Shown here: positions 26,501-40,905 of the stretch, one piece after another
How the letters are laid out: the number at the start of each line of letters is the position of its first letter
Position numbering within the stretch: position 1 is the stretch's first letter
Assembly: GCF_000002995.4 (NCBI RefSeq)
Contig: NW_025062479.1
Coordinates: forward strand, 7,236,221-7,300,220
Source: Brugia malayi
Lineage: Eukaryota > Nematoda > Chromadorea > Rhabditida > Onchocercidae
Reading direction: 5' to 3'
Length of the DNA stretch: 64,000 nucleotides
Notes under the pieces: model-generated
The model's database searches: none
What the model was told of the DNA's origin: nothing
What the model saw: the letters and a program-made list of their open reading frames with translations, nothing else
Position numbers and translations under genes: made by a program

Positions 26501-27751
26501 GCATCCTGCATTCGAAATTAATACAGAAAAATGGCATTTGTACTCTGTGAATTGAATAATACTTTGTCTTATTAACTATTCAACACATTCTGTCTACTTT
26601 TTCTATATTTTTCTTTAACTGTTATTTCAGTTAAAATGGGTCATCGCTCATCGTTAAAGGATGTGGAATTTTGTTTTGAAAAATTCACTTATTCCTGAAA
26701 ATGTCATTTTTTAGACAAACTGGGAATTCAGAGTCTAAATCTGTTCGTGAAGGCATGAAAGAAAATTACTGGATTCCCGTTTTCTGGAGATTTTTTGCAG
26801 TTTCCCAGACTCGTTTAAACTGACTGCATCTGACATTTTTTTTGTGTTTATAAAACCGTTGCTTATTGACCTTGCTTTGATACATCTGGAGTTGCTGTCT
26901 TACTGATATAGAAACTGTTTGTTTTTCGTGTTATCATCGTCTTTGTTCTTTTTACTACTAGACCTTGATTTTTCTACAACTTCTTCCTCTACTTCTATGC
27001 TTTAACGGTAGTCAAAACATGGAATGCTTTATTTTAAAAATTTGCATTAAGTGTTATGGCAAAAAATATCTCTTTCTAGCAATTCCGAGCACTCTGGTAC
27101 AGCCCCATATCACTTTTCATTAAGTAATTTGAATTCCAAGATGCTCACACATTTATTTATATATTTTATAATATGCTGGACTCATTTTTCATAATATTTT
27201 GTCAAAATCCGTCCACTTTCGTTCTGAAGATGGGCGGATTTTGACGTTTTAATTTATGAAAATTCCAGGAAGGACCAGTTTCATTTGCATCCTCGTTTTC
27301 ATCAACATGGCGAAGAGAACTGCCGTCAACCGTGGCTTCCAATAAAGACAAGAGACTCCCACTCGAAGAGCGATTACGCCTAGTATTGGGCTGTGGTGAA
27401 AGGTACGCTGGTAAGTACAGTTCATCTGTATCTCCACCAGCTGCTCCTCCACCACCTCCACCGCCTCCTCCTCCTCTTCCTATCAAGAATTCAGGTCAGT
27501 GCTAAATTGAAGAGTTGCGCGCTTGTAAAAGATTCATTTAATTGTATCATAACGTGTTTGATGTTTTTCTTTTTTCGTTTCTCATCGTACGCCTGTGTTT
27601 TCCAGAGATACCAAGATTGAGATGCGACCTCTCTGCTGATGTTCATTCAGATATTCCTCTACCGCCACCACCACCGACGCCTACTCCATCTTGCAGTCAA
27701 CCTGATCAATGTTCATGTGAAGTGCATGCTTTTGGACCCCGTAGAGGCTGA
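14541..27751 (+). CDS. set-26: PHD-SET chromatin protein, MLL5/SETD5/SET-26-like
   Basis: Large multi-exon gene. A PHD finger spans 20153-20480: [19 protein letters not shown], then [14 protein letters not shown] and YQCEECNPR (C-x-C, C-x2-C, H-x2-C, C-x2-C). A divergent SET domain follows at about 21030-22065: [35 protein letters not shown], then [20 protein letters not shown] and [10 protein letters not shown] with a post-SET Cys pair ([17 protein letters not shown]). The order PHD then RFxRxSCxPN-type SET is that of MLL5, SETD5, fly UpSET and C. elegans SET-9/SET-26. These bind H3K4me3 chromatin and are generally considered weak or inactive methyltransferases; the usual NHSC tetrad is absent here too. 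Ser/Thr-rich linkers precede and follow. A Lys/Arg-rich AT-hook-like [10 protein letters not shown] lies near 23.56 kb, and the last exons carry runs of ten and five prolines. The start ([11 protein letters not shown] at 14541) is tentative; exons from 15321 onward are better supported. Confidence 0.8.
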
Positions 27752-30483
27752 AATTTATAACAGCTGTAAGTCATCCGTGTTAGGGTAACGTTTGTGATTA
27801 TAGGCAGCTTCTGTTTACAATCAGATTCTAGGTATTTAATTGTTGATTTGGAAACTGTCATATATGAATCTTCCTTTTTTCAGCAATTTGATGTGGTATC
27901 ACCGGGTTATCAACTGTGTTTTTTGAATATACGCTCACATATATAGTTTCTACCTCGTCGACACAATTGGTATACTTGTTCTGTTTTTCCGGTTTATGTA
28001 ATCATTGATATCAAAGTGCTAACAGTTTCATTGTTCGAAATGGATAATTCGTTAAAATGTGCTGAAGTGTCCGAATCGCTTTTTTGATAACTTCATTTCG
28101 CCGACTTCGTTACCAATTTTAAGGGTGAAAAAAAGCGTTTATTATATCATCCATCTCTGTTCATCCTTTATCTTGTTATCACTCTTTTAAATATAATGAA
28201 TTAGTTTTAATTTATGTATTCGTATTCGTCGGCTTATATCAGATCATTATTTTTCAGCTATGACTAATGTTTGGTCAGTTGCATTTCTGTGTATACTTTT
28301 TCCTCTGCTTGATTTGTGCATTGGCATCGAGTACTTGTTTCTACTCAGGTACCTAGAAAGGCTTTGTAAACTGTAGTTATTGTTATGTTCAGTGGCTACT
28401 GCTATTTTCATTTGTCATCAGTGCGGTATGGATGAACCCTTCTATATTTTATGGGTGAATTGCAAATTTCAAGTCCATAATATTTCAAATATTGATTTCT
28501 TTATGCTTTTTTTGACGTACAAATTCTTGTTCCCTTTTTCCTTACAATTTTGTTTTGATGTTCCCTCCTCTCTCGTTTTTTGAAATTGTAATCATCTGTA
28601 AGGAATTGATGGGTCTGTTTTGTCTCAGTTTTTTCTTGACTTGCAGTCATATTTGAATAATCAGTATTGTATTGCATTTGCATTACAAGCACAGCCCTTA
28701 CTCACTGCTATATTAGACTTCCATTTTCCTATTATTTCAGTTCTATAGCTGTGAATACCATTTATTGTTTAAGCGAATTAAATAATATGTTATTTGTTTA
28801 TCATTTGTTGTAATTAAGAAAATTGTTTTTACTGAAGTTCTTTTTATTGTGGAATGTGAAAATAGTGTATCATATAATGTTTGTTTTGTAATCATAGATT
28901 ATCTCGTCTTCCTTTTGTTGTAATACATTATGCGTTGTATATAGAGAAGTTTTGTTCATTCTGAGTGAACCGTGGTTGCTAACACGTCATTGGGATTTTC
29001 AACTTTTTAAGGCGGAATGAGATAAATGAGCAAAAGTAGAACCGTGAATTTTGTTGGAAAATCAGTGTTCAAAATATTTCACTAATCTCCAGCTTGGTCT
29101 GTATAATATTGGGGAGTGTATAATTTAATTTTCATTGCTCAGTACTTTGTGCGGTCTTATAATGTCTCCAGTTTTTTAGACATGAACCGCTCTAAAAATA
29201 ATGTGGGGAGCGCCGTATAATGTCGCTGATTAAGTCTTTAAAATTCAGTATCTCATAATTTTGCGATTCCTTTTATATGTCGTCAGAATCACATGGTTTC
29301 TTTGGCTGTTTTCCATACTTATTTACATATTGCAAAGGGATTAACGACTATAGCAAAATTACGTTTACACTGTAGATGGCCAATTATGTGCTTTTTTCCT
29401 TTGCCTTCCTCACCGTATGCTGATGCACTATATAAAAGATGACAGTGGCGTGAAGTACGAAATTATAGAGTCCTGATGTCGTATAATAAACTAAATGATT
29501 TAATTAATCCACAAAGGATAAAACAATCATTAAAGAATATTTGTTTCGCCTGAAATAGGTGTATTTCTCCTTAACTTTGTGGTGCAAAAGAAATGTCTTT
29601 TAATTTATTAGTTGCTGGTTTGTCTTAGTTATTTATTTTGTCTTAGTATATATTAAGCCTTAAATACACAGTGTATTCTCATGGTTGGTATTTTCTCTTT
29701 TTCCGAGTAGTTATTTATTCTGGAAACTAGAGAATCTCCAGTTTGCAGAAATAATAAGTGAGGGTTTACGTATCATTTTGAAATAGTCCAAACTAAAACC
29801 AATAGCTTGGCTTTAGTTGGTGTTAATATATGCAGAGAAGGTGTACGGAGATTGGCATGTCATATGCACTGTAATTCCGTTTAGGATGTTTTGATGGGTT
29901 ACTAAAGGATTCATCGTGAGTGTGCTGGATTAGTCCGCTTGAAACTTTACTCAAGGGATTCGTTTTCTCAAAGCTGGTCATCAACTAATATTAGGATCTT
30001 TGCACTTTCTGTTCACTAGGCTGGAATTGATTGCCGTGCATAAGAAATGCAACTTGTGTTTATCAAAACTTCATAAGAAAAGCGGAAGGAAAAGTGTAGT
30101 GACGATGCTACCGTAGCGGTTTCCTTATACTTAACCCAGATGAGCATTGACCATCTTTATCTATCTACTGCTTGCCATCATTCTGAATATATCATTCTGA
30201 AGCGCTTCCTTCTTTGTCCTTTTCTACATTCTGCATATTTCTTAAATCAGGACACATATTTTTATCTATTTTCAATACGTCGTTATTTGCGGTGCCATTC
30301 AAAACAAACGAGTAGATAAAAAAAAAGAAGCACAACGAGGATGCAAGGCGACTTCGATTTTTGGTATTTTTTTCAACTAGAGCTAAAAAGAAAAGAAAGG
30401 AGCGAATTTAAGCTAACTTTTCGTATGTTTCTTCTCTAAGGCCTTTTTCTGCACATCAGCAGTCGCAGAGAATTCACCCTTAA
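27752..30483. other. Intergenic, probable long 3' UTR then spacer
   Basis: No protein-like frame beyond short AT-rich shadows (28380-28583, 28501-28692). The left part should include the 3' UTR of the SET gene. I searched by eye for tRNA-like cloverleafs and familiar nematode microRNAs (let-7, lin-4) and saw none. Confidence 0.5.
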
Positions 30484-33400
30484 ATGCAAATTATGAACAG
30501 ATTTGGGTCTTATGAGTTGACTCCCAACAGCAGCAGTCAGATGTTTTATTTTATGTTTGATACTGGAAAATCGATGCATTCTAATTTAGGTGGGGCATAT
30601 CAGAAATATTCTTGTAAGAGGATTTCTGCTTCAATTTCTACTTTGGCTTCACTGGTAGAATACTGTGTAAATTGCAGGGTAAGTAAGATAGAGACTATAA
30701 AAGAATTAATTGCTCAAGAAAGCTCTCTTTTTGCTTTAGGATGTCCATGCTATTATTACCAACATGATATTATGCTACTTTTTGCGCACCTTCTATCTTA
30801 TTATCTGTCATTTGTTAAGTGGTGTCTGCAGTGATTTTTTAACGCTCCAAACAATGCGTTTCTTCCATACCGTTCGCAATGACTTCCTTATATATGGTAT
30901 AACTCAGGTAATTTATGCGTTTTAACTGATCCAGCAAATAAATGTCAATATTGAGATGGTAACTGGTGATTTTCATTTAGTCTGTTATAAGTTTCAAAGA
31001 ATGTTCCAAATCGGCTGTTTTTAATTGGTGAAATTGGGCAGACCAGAAAATTTTTACTAAATTAATTGTTCCTTTCTTAATTGCTGCATATCTTTGGAAT
31101 TGAGCAAAAGGACAAATTAAGCAATTAAGATATCGATTACAGGACTGTCAATTATACTTCGTCGAACATATGAATTATATGCTGATCAAATCACTGAAAG
31201 TTGATCGAAGTAATACATATTGCTATCCAAATTTAGTTAAACTTCATCTTCGACAAGGAATTAAGCAAATATCACTTATTCTGATAATAAAGCAAGCCAT
31301 GAATTGTATTTGCACGTTGCCAATTGAAATGCCATCGCTTGAAAGTGTCAGTAACGGACAAGTTTTCAGGTCAATTTCGAATTTCTTTCAGTATTCATAC
31401 ATTATGTAATGATCTTTAAAGGTCACTAAGAATTATTTTGATAAGGTTCAGCATTTGAAATAATTGAATTTTGGTGTTCACAATTTAGACTTATTGCCAA
31501 GTGGAGTTCTTTGAGTAAGTGGGAAGACACAAACTAAAAAATGCATCTTGTGGGAATATGATGAGGCTAGTTTTCCTTATCGAAAACTTTCCAATCGCAT
31601 TATTTATGTATAGATCGGATTCTGTAAGCTTTAGATGTTTACCTCTTTGCTCCCTTTACTTACTACCATTTCTATAAACATATATATATATATATATAAG
31701 CATTCAAAGATCTGCTATTAACAATAGCGTAGTTGGAGTTGTTTGGTCGTACGTTTAGTTTAAAATATATCGGGACATGTTCCAATAGAATGATGAGTCG
31801 ATAAAAATCCATGGGATGCAATTAGTTGTAATTGCAGTTACTCAATATTTACTTCATTACCATATGCTGCCTGTTCACATCTTAGAGATAATAGTTTTAT
31901 TCTTGAGCCTGATTTATCCTTCATGGACACGACATTTTCTGATATTATTTACTTTATTAATGCCAAATCAGTTGGCTCTCAGTGGAATATACAACAATTT
32001 TGGGTTTGTTTTTCAGTTTATCTCAAATTCTCTTTTTGATATGTAATTATTTTTTTTTGAAATTCAACCCAGGCTATTGTGCTAATTCTTGTACTGAAGA
32101 ACTTTGGAATAAAAATTTACGGGAATTTTTTTCCTGAATGTTGAAAAAGTCCTGGGAAAATTATTTCCAGATAAATAAGCATGGTAACTTGGTGGCAATG
32201 GAAAAATTTGTTGTTTATCGCTCCCAAAAAGGTTTCTGCTTTGATGTTCTCGGTTCGTACCAAAAATCCGAAATAAAATTATGTTGTAACTACGTGTTAT
32301 GTTATTTCGGACAAATTTTTGAGGTTCTTATCATACTTTAGGTGGCTGTTCTGCAGAATGATACTGAAAATTAAAATTATTACCAGGTAATGATGAAAGC
32401 ACTGGCCAATCCAATCAATTCATCGTTGAGCTCGATTTTAAGCGTTCAATGCTGTATACTTTCAATCGTCTCCGAAGAAATTTGTTGTCGGAATGCTTAT
32501 TCGATTTGCTTTTCAGGTCCCAGTTTGATCCAATCTAAACACCTCTAACTTTTGAAATTAACTTTATTTAACTTTTGGCATTTAATTTACAGATCATCTC
32601 ATCTACTTCCTAAATGGATTAAATTTGACAAAACATATCGTACACAAGCATGGCTTGAATCGTTTGCTGTTGATGGCCAGTTGATGATGTTTACTGAATC
32701 TATTCGCAATGTAATTATTCCTTTTGTAATGTTAATTAAACTAGGGCATCAGTAGATTAACAATGAAAAGGAATATTTGCATTTTATTATCCAACAGTAA
32801 CCTATGAAACTTGAAGCCAGTTCAAATAGTTCAGATTGCTTCTAGCGTTTTAATATTTCGACATTAATTTTTAATAAAATTGCTGCAGCTTTCATCGATG
32901 AGTTTCAGGAAGTGGGAGCCACTTCCGAACTATATTTAACAAATCTGCGGATTCAAAATAGCTCAACACGACTACTGCATTTGGATTTTGTTGGTGATAT
33001 TGGTGTACTACGGAAACAAACTTATGCTGATTTATCGACAAGGAATGTCCTCACTTTTGGTAACTGAAAGATCATTTTAACAGTAAAATTTTCGAGCCCA
33101 TAATCAGCAGCCTTAAAGCATTAAATTCGTACCGATTTTCTAATGTTGATCCAAACGGTGATGAAATTCTTCGAACCATCATTACCAAAGAATTCGTTGT
33201 CCATAATTAAATAATCATGGCAACTTTTTTTTTTTCCAAGAATTATTACTTCATAATGTGGTTTATGTACGTGGGATGAACTTTTCTCCACAGTTTTGCG
33301 GTCTTTCTTCCCGAGAATATTCATCTTGAATATTTGGTTTTCTGCATGTCAGCTTTAGCTGGCATCCACAGTACATCATATAAAATCAGCTCTTTGTATT

Positions 33401-36400
33401 TATTTCAGACAGATTACAGGTGAAATGAGGCAATTATATGCACAAAATGTCCAAAATATTCAGCTAACAATGTCGCAAGCGTCACCAACATATACCATTT
33501 TGAATACAATAACACCAACATTAACAATTGAAACGACTTTGACATCTACAACAGCTTCTTCTGGGAGAACAACAACAATAAATGGGATTGATCGGTTCTA
33601 TTCAGAAATTGAAAATGATCACTCAAGTGGTATTATAGATCATGGAATTGGGGAAGAAATGAAAGCATTAATTACGGCACGGCCAACTACACAGTCGGCA
33701 CAGTATATGATACATCAACAATGGTAAATATTATACCGCTAAATTTTCTTGATTATCAGTTGAAATAATGGAATAGTCACCAGCTTTTTATTTCTTAAAA
33801 TTTTCATTTAAATTAAGAAATTGTCCTTACTCAAACCACTCCAGTGACAGCAACAATGGCTGAACGGTGTGGCGGGAAATTCACTCATAAATGTCTAAAT
33901 TGGAATGTGATCAATCTAGCACGTTGAACAGACACAAACTTTGAAATTAATGGAATCATGTAATTCACTCATTCAGTTTGTATTCTTTCAACTTATATTC
34001 TTTAGATATCACCGGCTGAGCAGAGTTGCAACATTGAGGCTGTCACAGTGACGACCGAGCAATTCTTGTTGAAAGCCCCCCAAACCGCGAACATAACTTT
34101 AATTGTAATTCTGGGATATTTGTGACTTATATTATTAATAATGGAAAATGTCCAGGACAATTTTTATCTTCCTGTTTTGGGCAAAATGAGACGAATTGCA
34201 AGACACTTTTAGTACGTGACATGCACCTCTTGCAGCAGTAGTACAGCAGTGCACCACATATTTTACTACATAGTTAAGTGATTGCCGTATTGTTTGATTC
34301 CCTAATAGATTTAAATTAGAGGAGAAAGCAAGAAATTTACTACCAAAGATATGGTTTCAAAACTATGATATTCAGGACACAAAAATCCCCGATGTTTCCC
34401 ATCGTGGATATGTTGACAGCATTTGGTTCTTTGACCTAAGCGTACAATCTCAAAAAGATTGTATTTTCTCACGCGAGGGAATTCTCCAAACTCCACAAAT
34501 CAATAATTTTGACATTCACCTTTTCTTGGCCCGAATTGATATGATTTCTGACTAATTATTAGCAGTAATCTTCACAGAAGAAATACACAGAAAATGCGAC
34601 AATAGAAAATATATTCCGGTTTATGGAAGCTTAAAATTGACTATACTGATACAAATGTCAGCATGGCGGTAGCTAGCTCATTTTGTTGTAATCTTACGAC
34701 ATAAAATTTACATTCGATGTTCAGTAAAAACCGAAAAATAGTGAAAAAATATCAAACAAATACGAGAAAGCACCAATACCTCCCACATAAGGAAAACCGT
34801 ACTTCGCTTTATCAGCATTTGACTATTCTTTACTTCTTTACTTTGATGCATATGGATAAAACTACGAACATAAGGCACGATCAATCCTTCTTTCAGGTCC
34901 ACCAAAGATGTTAGAAGTAACATGAAGGAAGCAGAAAAGGAGGAGCTTGTTGGAAACATGGAGGAAACAGATACCATTCTTCCAAACAGCACTGATAGTG
35001 AAATATTCTGGAAGACCAGTATTCCCGAAGTTGGTGAAAGCGAAAAAAATACAATGCTCAATGTTGATGATCACATCTATAATAATAATAACGAAGTGGC
35101 TTTAATTGCAGATCACAGGGAAGTGACCCCACCACCGAATACTACATTAAGATCAAATTGTACGTTGATTATGATGCAACTGAATATATTTATATGTTTA
35201 CTTGCTTCTTTTCATGTATATCTGAACTTTAGTGTCCCTTCATGTTAATGATTGAGTCGTAAAATCTTTATTTCTAATGAGAATTTGATGATCTCTAATA
35301 TCAAAAATAAACATAATTCAGCAAAAATCCACAAATTTGTACTTATATGTTTACTTGCTTCTTTTTATATATGTTTGAATCCTAGTGTCTCTTAATCATG
35401 ATTCATGCATTATCTTAAATTACTATATGAGTAGTATAGCAAGGTACTGTATTTTCATAAAACTTTCTCATTTCAAGTATTTATATTGCTAACATTGATC
35501 ATAATGAAGGCTGAAAAGAATTTGATTAGAACTAATGAGACCTTTTCCTTCGCTTCCTCCTTCTCCAGTGAAATAAATGAAATCCATGAGCAATGTAAGT
35601 GATATAGAAGTCAGTTCAAAGTGACATTACATGCGCGGTATTTATTCAGGACGACTAAAGGCGTCTCCCACCCTTCCGATGTAGATAGTCCACTCAACAA
35701 GAGGTAACAATTAAAAAGTGAACATATCAAATAAGCTATTTCTCTTTAAAATTATTTCCATTTCAAGGAGAAGAAAAATGGTCATGTCATGGTGCGTCCA
35801 ATGATGAGTGTTCGTCGAATGAAACATTTCTCGATTTTTTAATAACCAGAATAAGAACTACTGATAAGCAACAGTGAAATATAATAAATATGTCACTAGT
35901 ATACGACATAACATTTTTTAAGTTGGTCAACTGGAGTTGCAGGAATATTACGCCATCAGATAAAAGACAGTAAATGTTGCGGTCAGCTATAACTATTGCC
36001 GTAATAGTAAACACTTATCGTCAGTACTGGAAATTATTTTAGCATTCATATAATCTTAACTGTCAGGTAACACCTTCCGCAAGTCTAATACTTCCAATGT
36101 CCCGTTTACTGATTGATGCACTGGTAGTGGATGTCCCATCCCCGTGCACTAAACAAGCATACATATACATACATGCACGTACACATGAATATGCATGCAC
36201 ACTGCGGCTGCAACTGCACCTTCAGCTTCAAATAGTTGGCTTTAGGAAATGAAAGCAGAGACTGTGACAGGAAGGATAACAAATGTTGTTGAGAGAAGAG
36301 GAAAGAGTTACAAAGAAGAACAGGCCTGAGATTGAGTGTTAAAAGAGGAGAGAAGAGAAAAATAAACCGGTGAAGGAATAGTTCAACATACTTTGTGACT

Positions 36401-37043
36401 GTTACAACCTGAGTGAGATACACAAGTCGTTGCACTGGGAATCCAACGAAGTGATATAATCGCAGCTATCATTGCTGGCTAAACGGTTGTTGGCATAGTG
36501 CCAGTGAACAGGTTCTCTGGTTTCATAGTTTTATTTGGGATGGGGAGCAAGGTAGGTTGGGTGTGGTGGGATTGGGGTGTCTCATTACTCCGGGAACTGC
36601 TTCGATATTCTTTTGACGAGTTTTCCAAACTGAGAAGGAATTAGTGTGCACCGTTTACTGATCTTTATGGAATGTTAATCATTCATGTTAACAATATTAT
36701 CTGTTACAATAAAGCATTATCTAAACAATATGTTGTAAGAAGCTGAGCTCCTTAGAATTTCAGGACTTTTATGATATATGCTGCAGCATTCATCTCTGCT
36801 GTCTTGTATTCCTCTTTTAATGTGAAATTAGTTCCTAGATACCAGTGCCACTACATGATTACTTTTGTCTCTTTTGTTTGCACTTTGGAGTACTTTTGTT
36901 GGGACGTTGTACCGCTGTGCTTTCTTCCTTTTTTTAAGACTAAGAGTGAACTAATCTACAAGGGAACTTATAAGTGGCTTACAGATGACGAATTGTTAGA
37001 TCTTGCGACGCATAGTGTTCATAAACTTGAACCAGTACAGTAA
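30484..37043 (+). CDS. Unrecognised multi-exon gene
   Basis: I do not recognise this product. Exon-like blocks, mostly with matching phases and GT...AG borders, lie at about 30484-30679, 30742-30908, 31149-31370, 31837-32000, 32389-32517, 32593-32710, 32910-33060, 33411-33722, 34899-35163 and 35651-35701. A final candidate block at 36941-37043 ends HSVHKLEPVQ and stop. Protein-like stretches include FYLIICHLLSGVCSDFLTLQ, LSFMDTTFSDIIYFINAKSV, QFIVELDFKRSMLYTFNRLR, KWIKFDKTYRTQAWLESFAV and LYLTNLRIQNSSTRLLHLDF. The third-quarter exon is Thr-rich and the next is acidic with NNNN. The second block is hydrophobic enough for a membrane segment. The start is uncertain, the phase join around 32.0-32.4 kb is not resolved, and the last block may belong elsewhere. 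This may be one gene or two. Confidence 0.4.
31681..31698. repeat. (TA)9 simple repeat
   Basis: Nine perfect TA units in an intron-like segment of the unrecognised gene. It is likely to vary in length between isolates. Confidence 0.85.
35191..35256 (+). repeat. Imperfect direct repeat, copy 1
   Basis: Begins TATATGTTTACTTGCTTCTT and continues with an AGTGTC(C/T)CTT block and an ATGATT-type end. It matches the segment at 35344-35407 with several substitutions. The unit is about 65 bp with a spacing of 153 bp, and it lies in non-coding sequence just after an exon of the unrecognised gene. Confidence 0.6.
35344..35407 (+). repeat. Imperfect direct repeat, copy 2
   Basis: Second copy of the 35191-35256 unit, sharing the TATATGTTTACTTGCTTCTT opening and the TAGTGTC block. 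It is probably an old local duplication; no coding role is seen. Confidence 0.6.
36524..36755 (+). repeat. ~233 bp dispersed repeat, copy 1
   Basis: This block, from CATAGTTTTATTTGG to GCTGAGCTCCTTAG, is almost identical to 37860-38094. By eye the differences are one or two substitutions and a 3-base indel in the G-rich part. It contains a GGTAGGTTGG...GGTGGGATTGGGGTG tract and an AATAAAG. I see no terminal inverted repeats, no target-site duplication and no coding potential. It is a recent duplication or a member of a dispersed family. Confidence 0.9.
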
Positions 37044-37546
37044 AGTCGGTACCACTAAGTTATATTAAGAACTGAACATCTGGCTACTGTATGAGGTTAT
37101 TTAGTGGATTTTTGTATAGACCAAGTAAGAATTTTTATATGAATCAACATGTGGTCATGCTATTGTTTTACTTGTCAGTTTTTATCATGGCTGCTGATCT
37201 TTATTCTCTCTTTGTTCGATGTAGTAATAATACCTGATTTGCATAATTAAGTTTTGCATAGCAAAATGGTTTAGTAATGATGAGCTATACTAATGATACA
37301 GTCTTCCGTTTTTTTTTTTTTTTGTCCTTGATGCATTCATTGTTTTTTTCTTCAATAAGTAAAAAAGGTTCTCGTTTGAAAAATGGGAATTCGACTATGA
37401 GACTTTAAATCCTTTTTGTGGTTGTTACGTACTGGTTTAGGAGCAGTCTGATTTTCAGTTTACTTATATTTCCATCAGGCTGTTATTCTTGTTCCCTGTA
37501 CTTGCGCAGTTAGCATTTCTCTCCAAACGTCATTTTGTTTATTTAG

Positions 37547-38700
<1,154 letters not shown>

Positions 38701-40905
38701 AATTTTCACAATTATTTTGGCATTTGCCAAATTATACGGTTTGCGTAAATAAGCTCAAGATTTCTTAATATGCGTGCTTTGATTAACTTGCATTGTTGTC
38801 TCGTAAAAAGCACTATTTTAACGCCTCAATGTAACGTATGGGGAAGGGAGTGATTTTTTGATCTTTTTGATCTGAGCGATATCTTTCACAAGTTTTTACC
38901 GGTGAATTTTTTTTATGATTTGCTTTTCCAGTTTGCCATTACGGTTGTACACTCGCTAACTTCATTTTCTTGGTTTATGTAAAATTGCCAAATTGGCAAT
39001 CATTTTCGATATTGCAGTTGTATGAATGTGTAAATTTTAATTTTTAACCATAGTAATTAAAGATTTGAGATCAGTAGTGGCGATGAAGAATTGCAGTAAA
39101 TAATTAGGATATAATGAAGTTTTACATTTCTCATGAGAAAGCATCGTTTTTCCCTTCTGTTTGATTCAGTACTGTTTTTCTTTTCTTTTTTTTTTAAATT
39201 AAATACTGGAAGCTATCAATTTAACAATCAGTAGCGTTTGTGGATGGTAACAATTCCTGTCACTCATATCACTTCCGCTTACCCGGCATGTTTATTTGCT
39301 ATTATAGAGTAACATTTATATTCGGATATGGTTTCTGCGAATTCTACATGTTGAGGAATGATATTTATTTAGTGTTGTTGCCGGTGAACTAGTTTTGTTA
39401 CTGAACTTGAATACTTTGCTTCCAAATCTTAGTACTGTATATTATTGGTAAAATCCACTTCTGCGCGTATTTTATAGACGCCATTTCGTATCTTGCATAG
39501 CAAAGCAGCACCAGCTGCTTCTTACTTCTTCTTTCTTTGTTTTCTTTTCTTTCGTAAATTCAAAATATGTTCAAAAAGGGTGTTTTAGATGGATTTGTAT
39601 TGGCTTACAGTGATATAATGCGAGTCTTATTATAACAGCTCATTTTACACACAATTATATACCGCAGAACTGCAAAACTTTCAAAATGTACTAGGGATTT
39701 TAAATTGGCATTAATGTATAGTTTACTTTTAGTGGAAGTCGATTTGATGTCCGTTGTTTACTAAATAAATCCGTATTTATGACTAATTTTTGGTTTTTTC
39801 GATTTCAGTGTGCGGAACAGTATTAGATTGTATAGTAAAACGAATTGCTTTAAGATGCTGAATAATCATTTCGATCTAATGAAACATTGAAGCTATATGG
39901 TTCAGGGATATGACATCTTATTGGAGACTGAAATCATATAATAATACCGCAACTACTCGGTGTCTTCCTGTTGTTTATCAATTTCTTTAATACTTTTCAT
40001 TTCCCGTTGTTAACCGTTTTTTGCTCCGTGTTAAGTACATAGTTGTGCCATCCAGATGGTCCATCGAGTTTTTGTGTAGGTGTTCTCAGTGATAGGAGGT
40101 TGTTATATTTTTTAATTTAAACTGATAAACATTTTGATTAACATTGAAAGTTTTTTTTTTTTCTTTTTTGATTTTACATGCAAGTAGTGAAGAAGTGAAA
40201 GTGTTTTTTACAGAGTTCGCAATGGAGTAATATGAGAATAACTTGTAAGAGAATAGAGAATAGGTTTTCCTTTTTGAGGAATTGTTAATTTATGAATGTT
40301 ATTTCCCGAGATTGTGTTGATAACACTTCTGTTGGGATCCCGAATTGTCCATTATATCAAATTAAGCGAATATTTTTGTCAGCTTTGTTTCATTCGTAAA
40401 TGGGATATGTTATTACTGAAAAGTGATGTCAAATTTAAAATCAGAAAAAGTTCGTTGTTTGCGAAACTGTTTAGATTGCAGTAAACACATATGTGCTCTT
40501 CCAGCACGATCTGTTTAATCATTGTTGGTTGTGTGAATAGCTTATTTTTATCTATAATATTGATAGAATACATATGTATGAGTACATTATCATTTGTATC
40601 ACACTTTGCGTATTTTTATAATGTAATTGTTTCTGTTTCATGTTAACTTTGCATTAAAAGTTTGCTCACTGCAACTGCCGTTTCATGCATGTACTACTGT
40701 TCAGTTCGACCCATATATTTCGCTTCATTTGTTTTCTTTTTTAGTGTTAAGTGTCAGTTGGTACGTTAGTTGATAATATTCGATTGACTTGTTCATAACA
40801 TAATTCGATTTATGACCATCACGTTAATTTTGATTTGAAAGTTTTTTAAGTGGGATTAAATCAGTAGAATTATTCATTAACTGAAAGAGAATACAAAAAG
40901 CCAGC
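38701..40905. other. Intergenic region between Ras and NOP9
   Basis: 2.2 kb with the Ras 3' UTR at the left and presumably the NOP9 promoter at the right. Only short AT-rich frames, T tracts (near 39180, 40150) and poly-pyrimidine stretches are visible. The distance argues against an operon with Ras. Confidence 0.55.

Noticed and set aside
27202..27486. Minus-strand frame with a poly-glycine start
   Set aside because: Antisense shadow of the polyproline exon of the PHD-SET gene.
36106..36435. 109-codon minus-strand frame rich in Leu, Phe, Cys and Val
   Set aside because: Composition reflects repeated CATACA/TACATG-type DNA; no domain, and it overlaps an intron-like part of the plus-strand gene.
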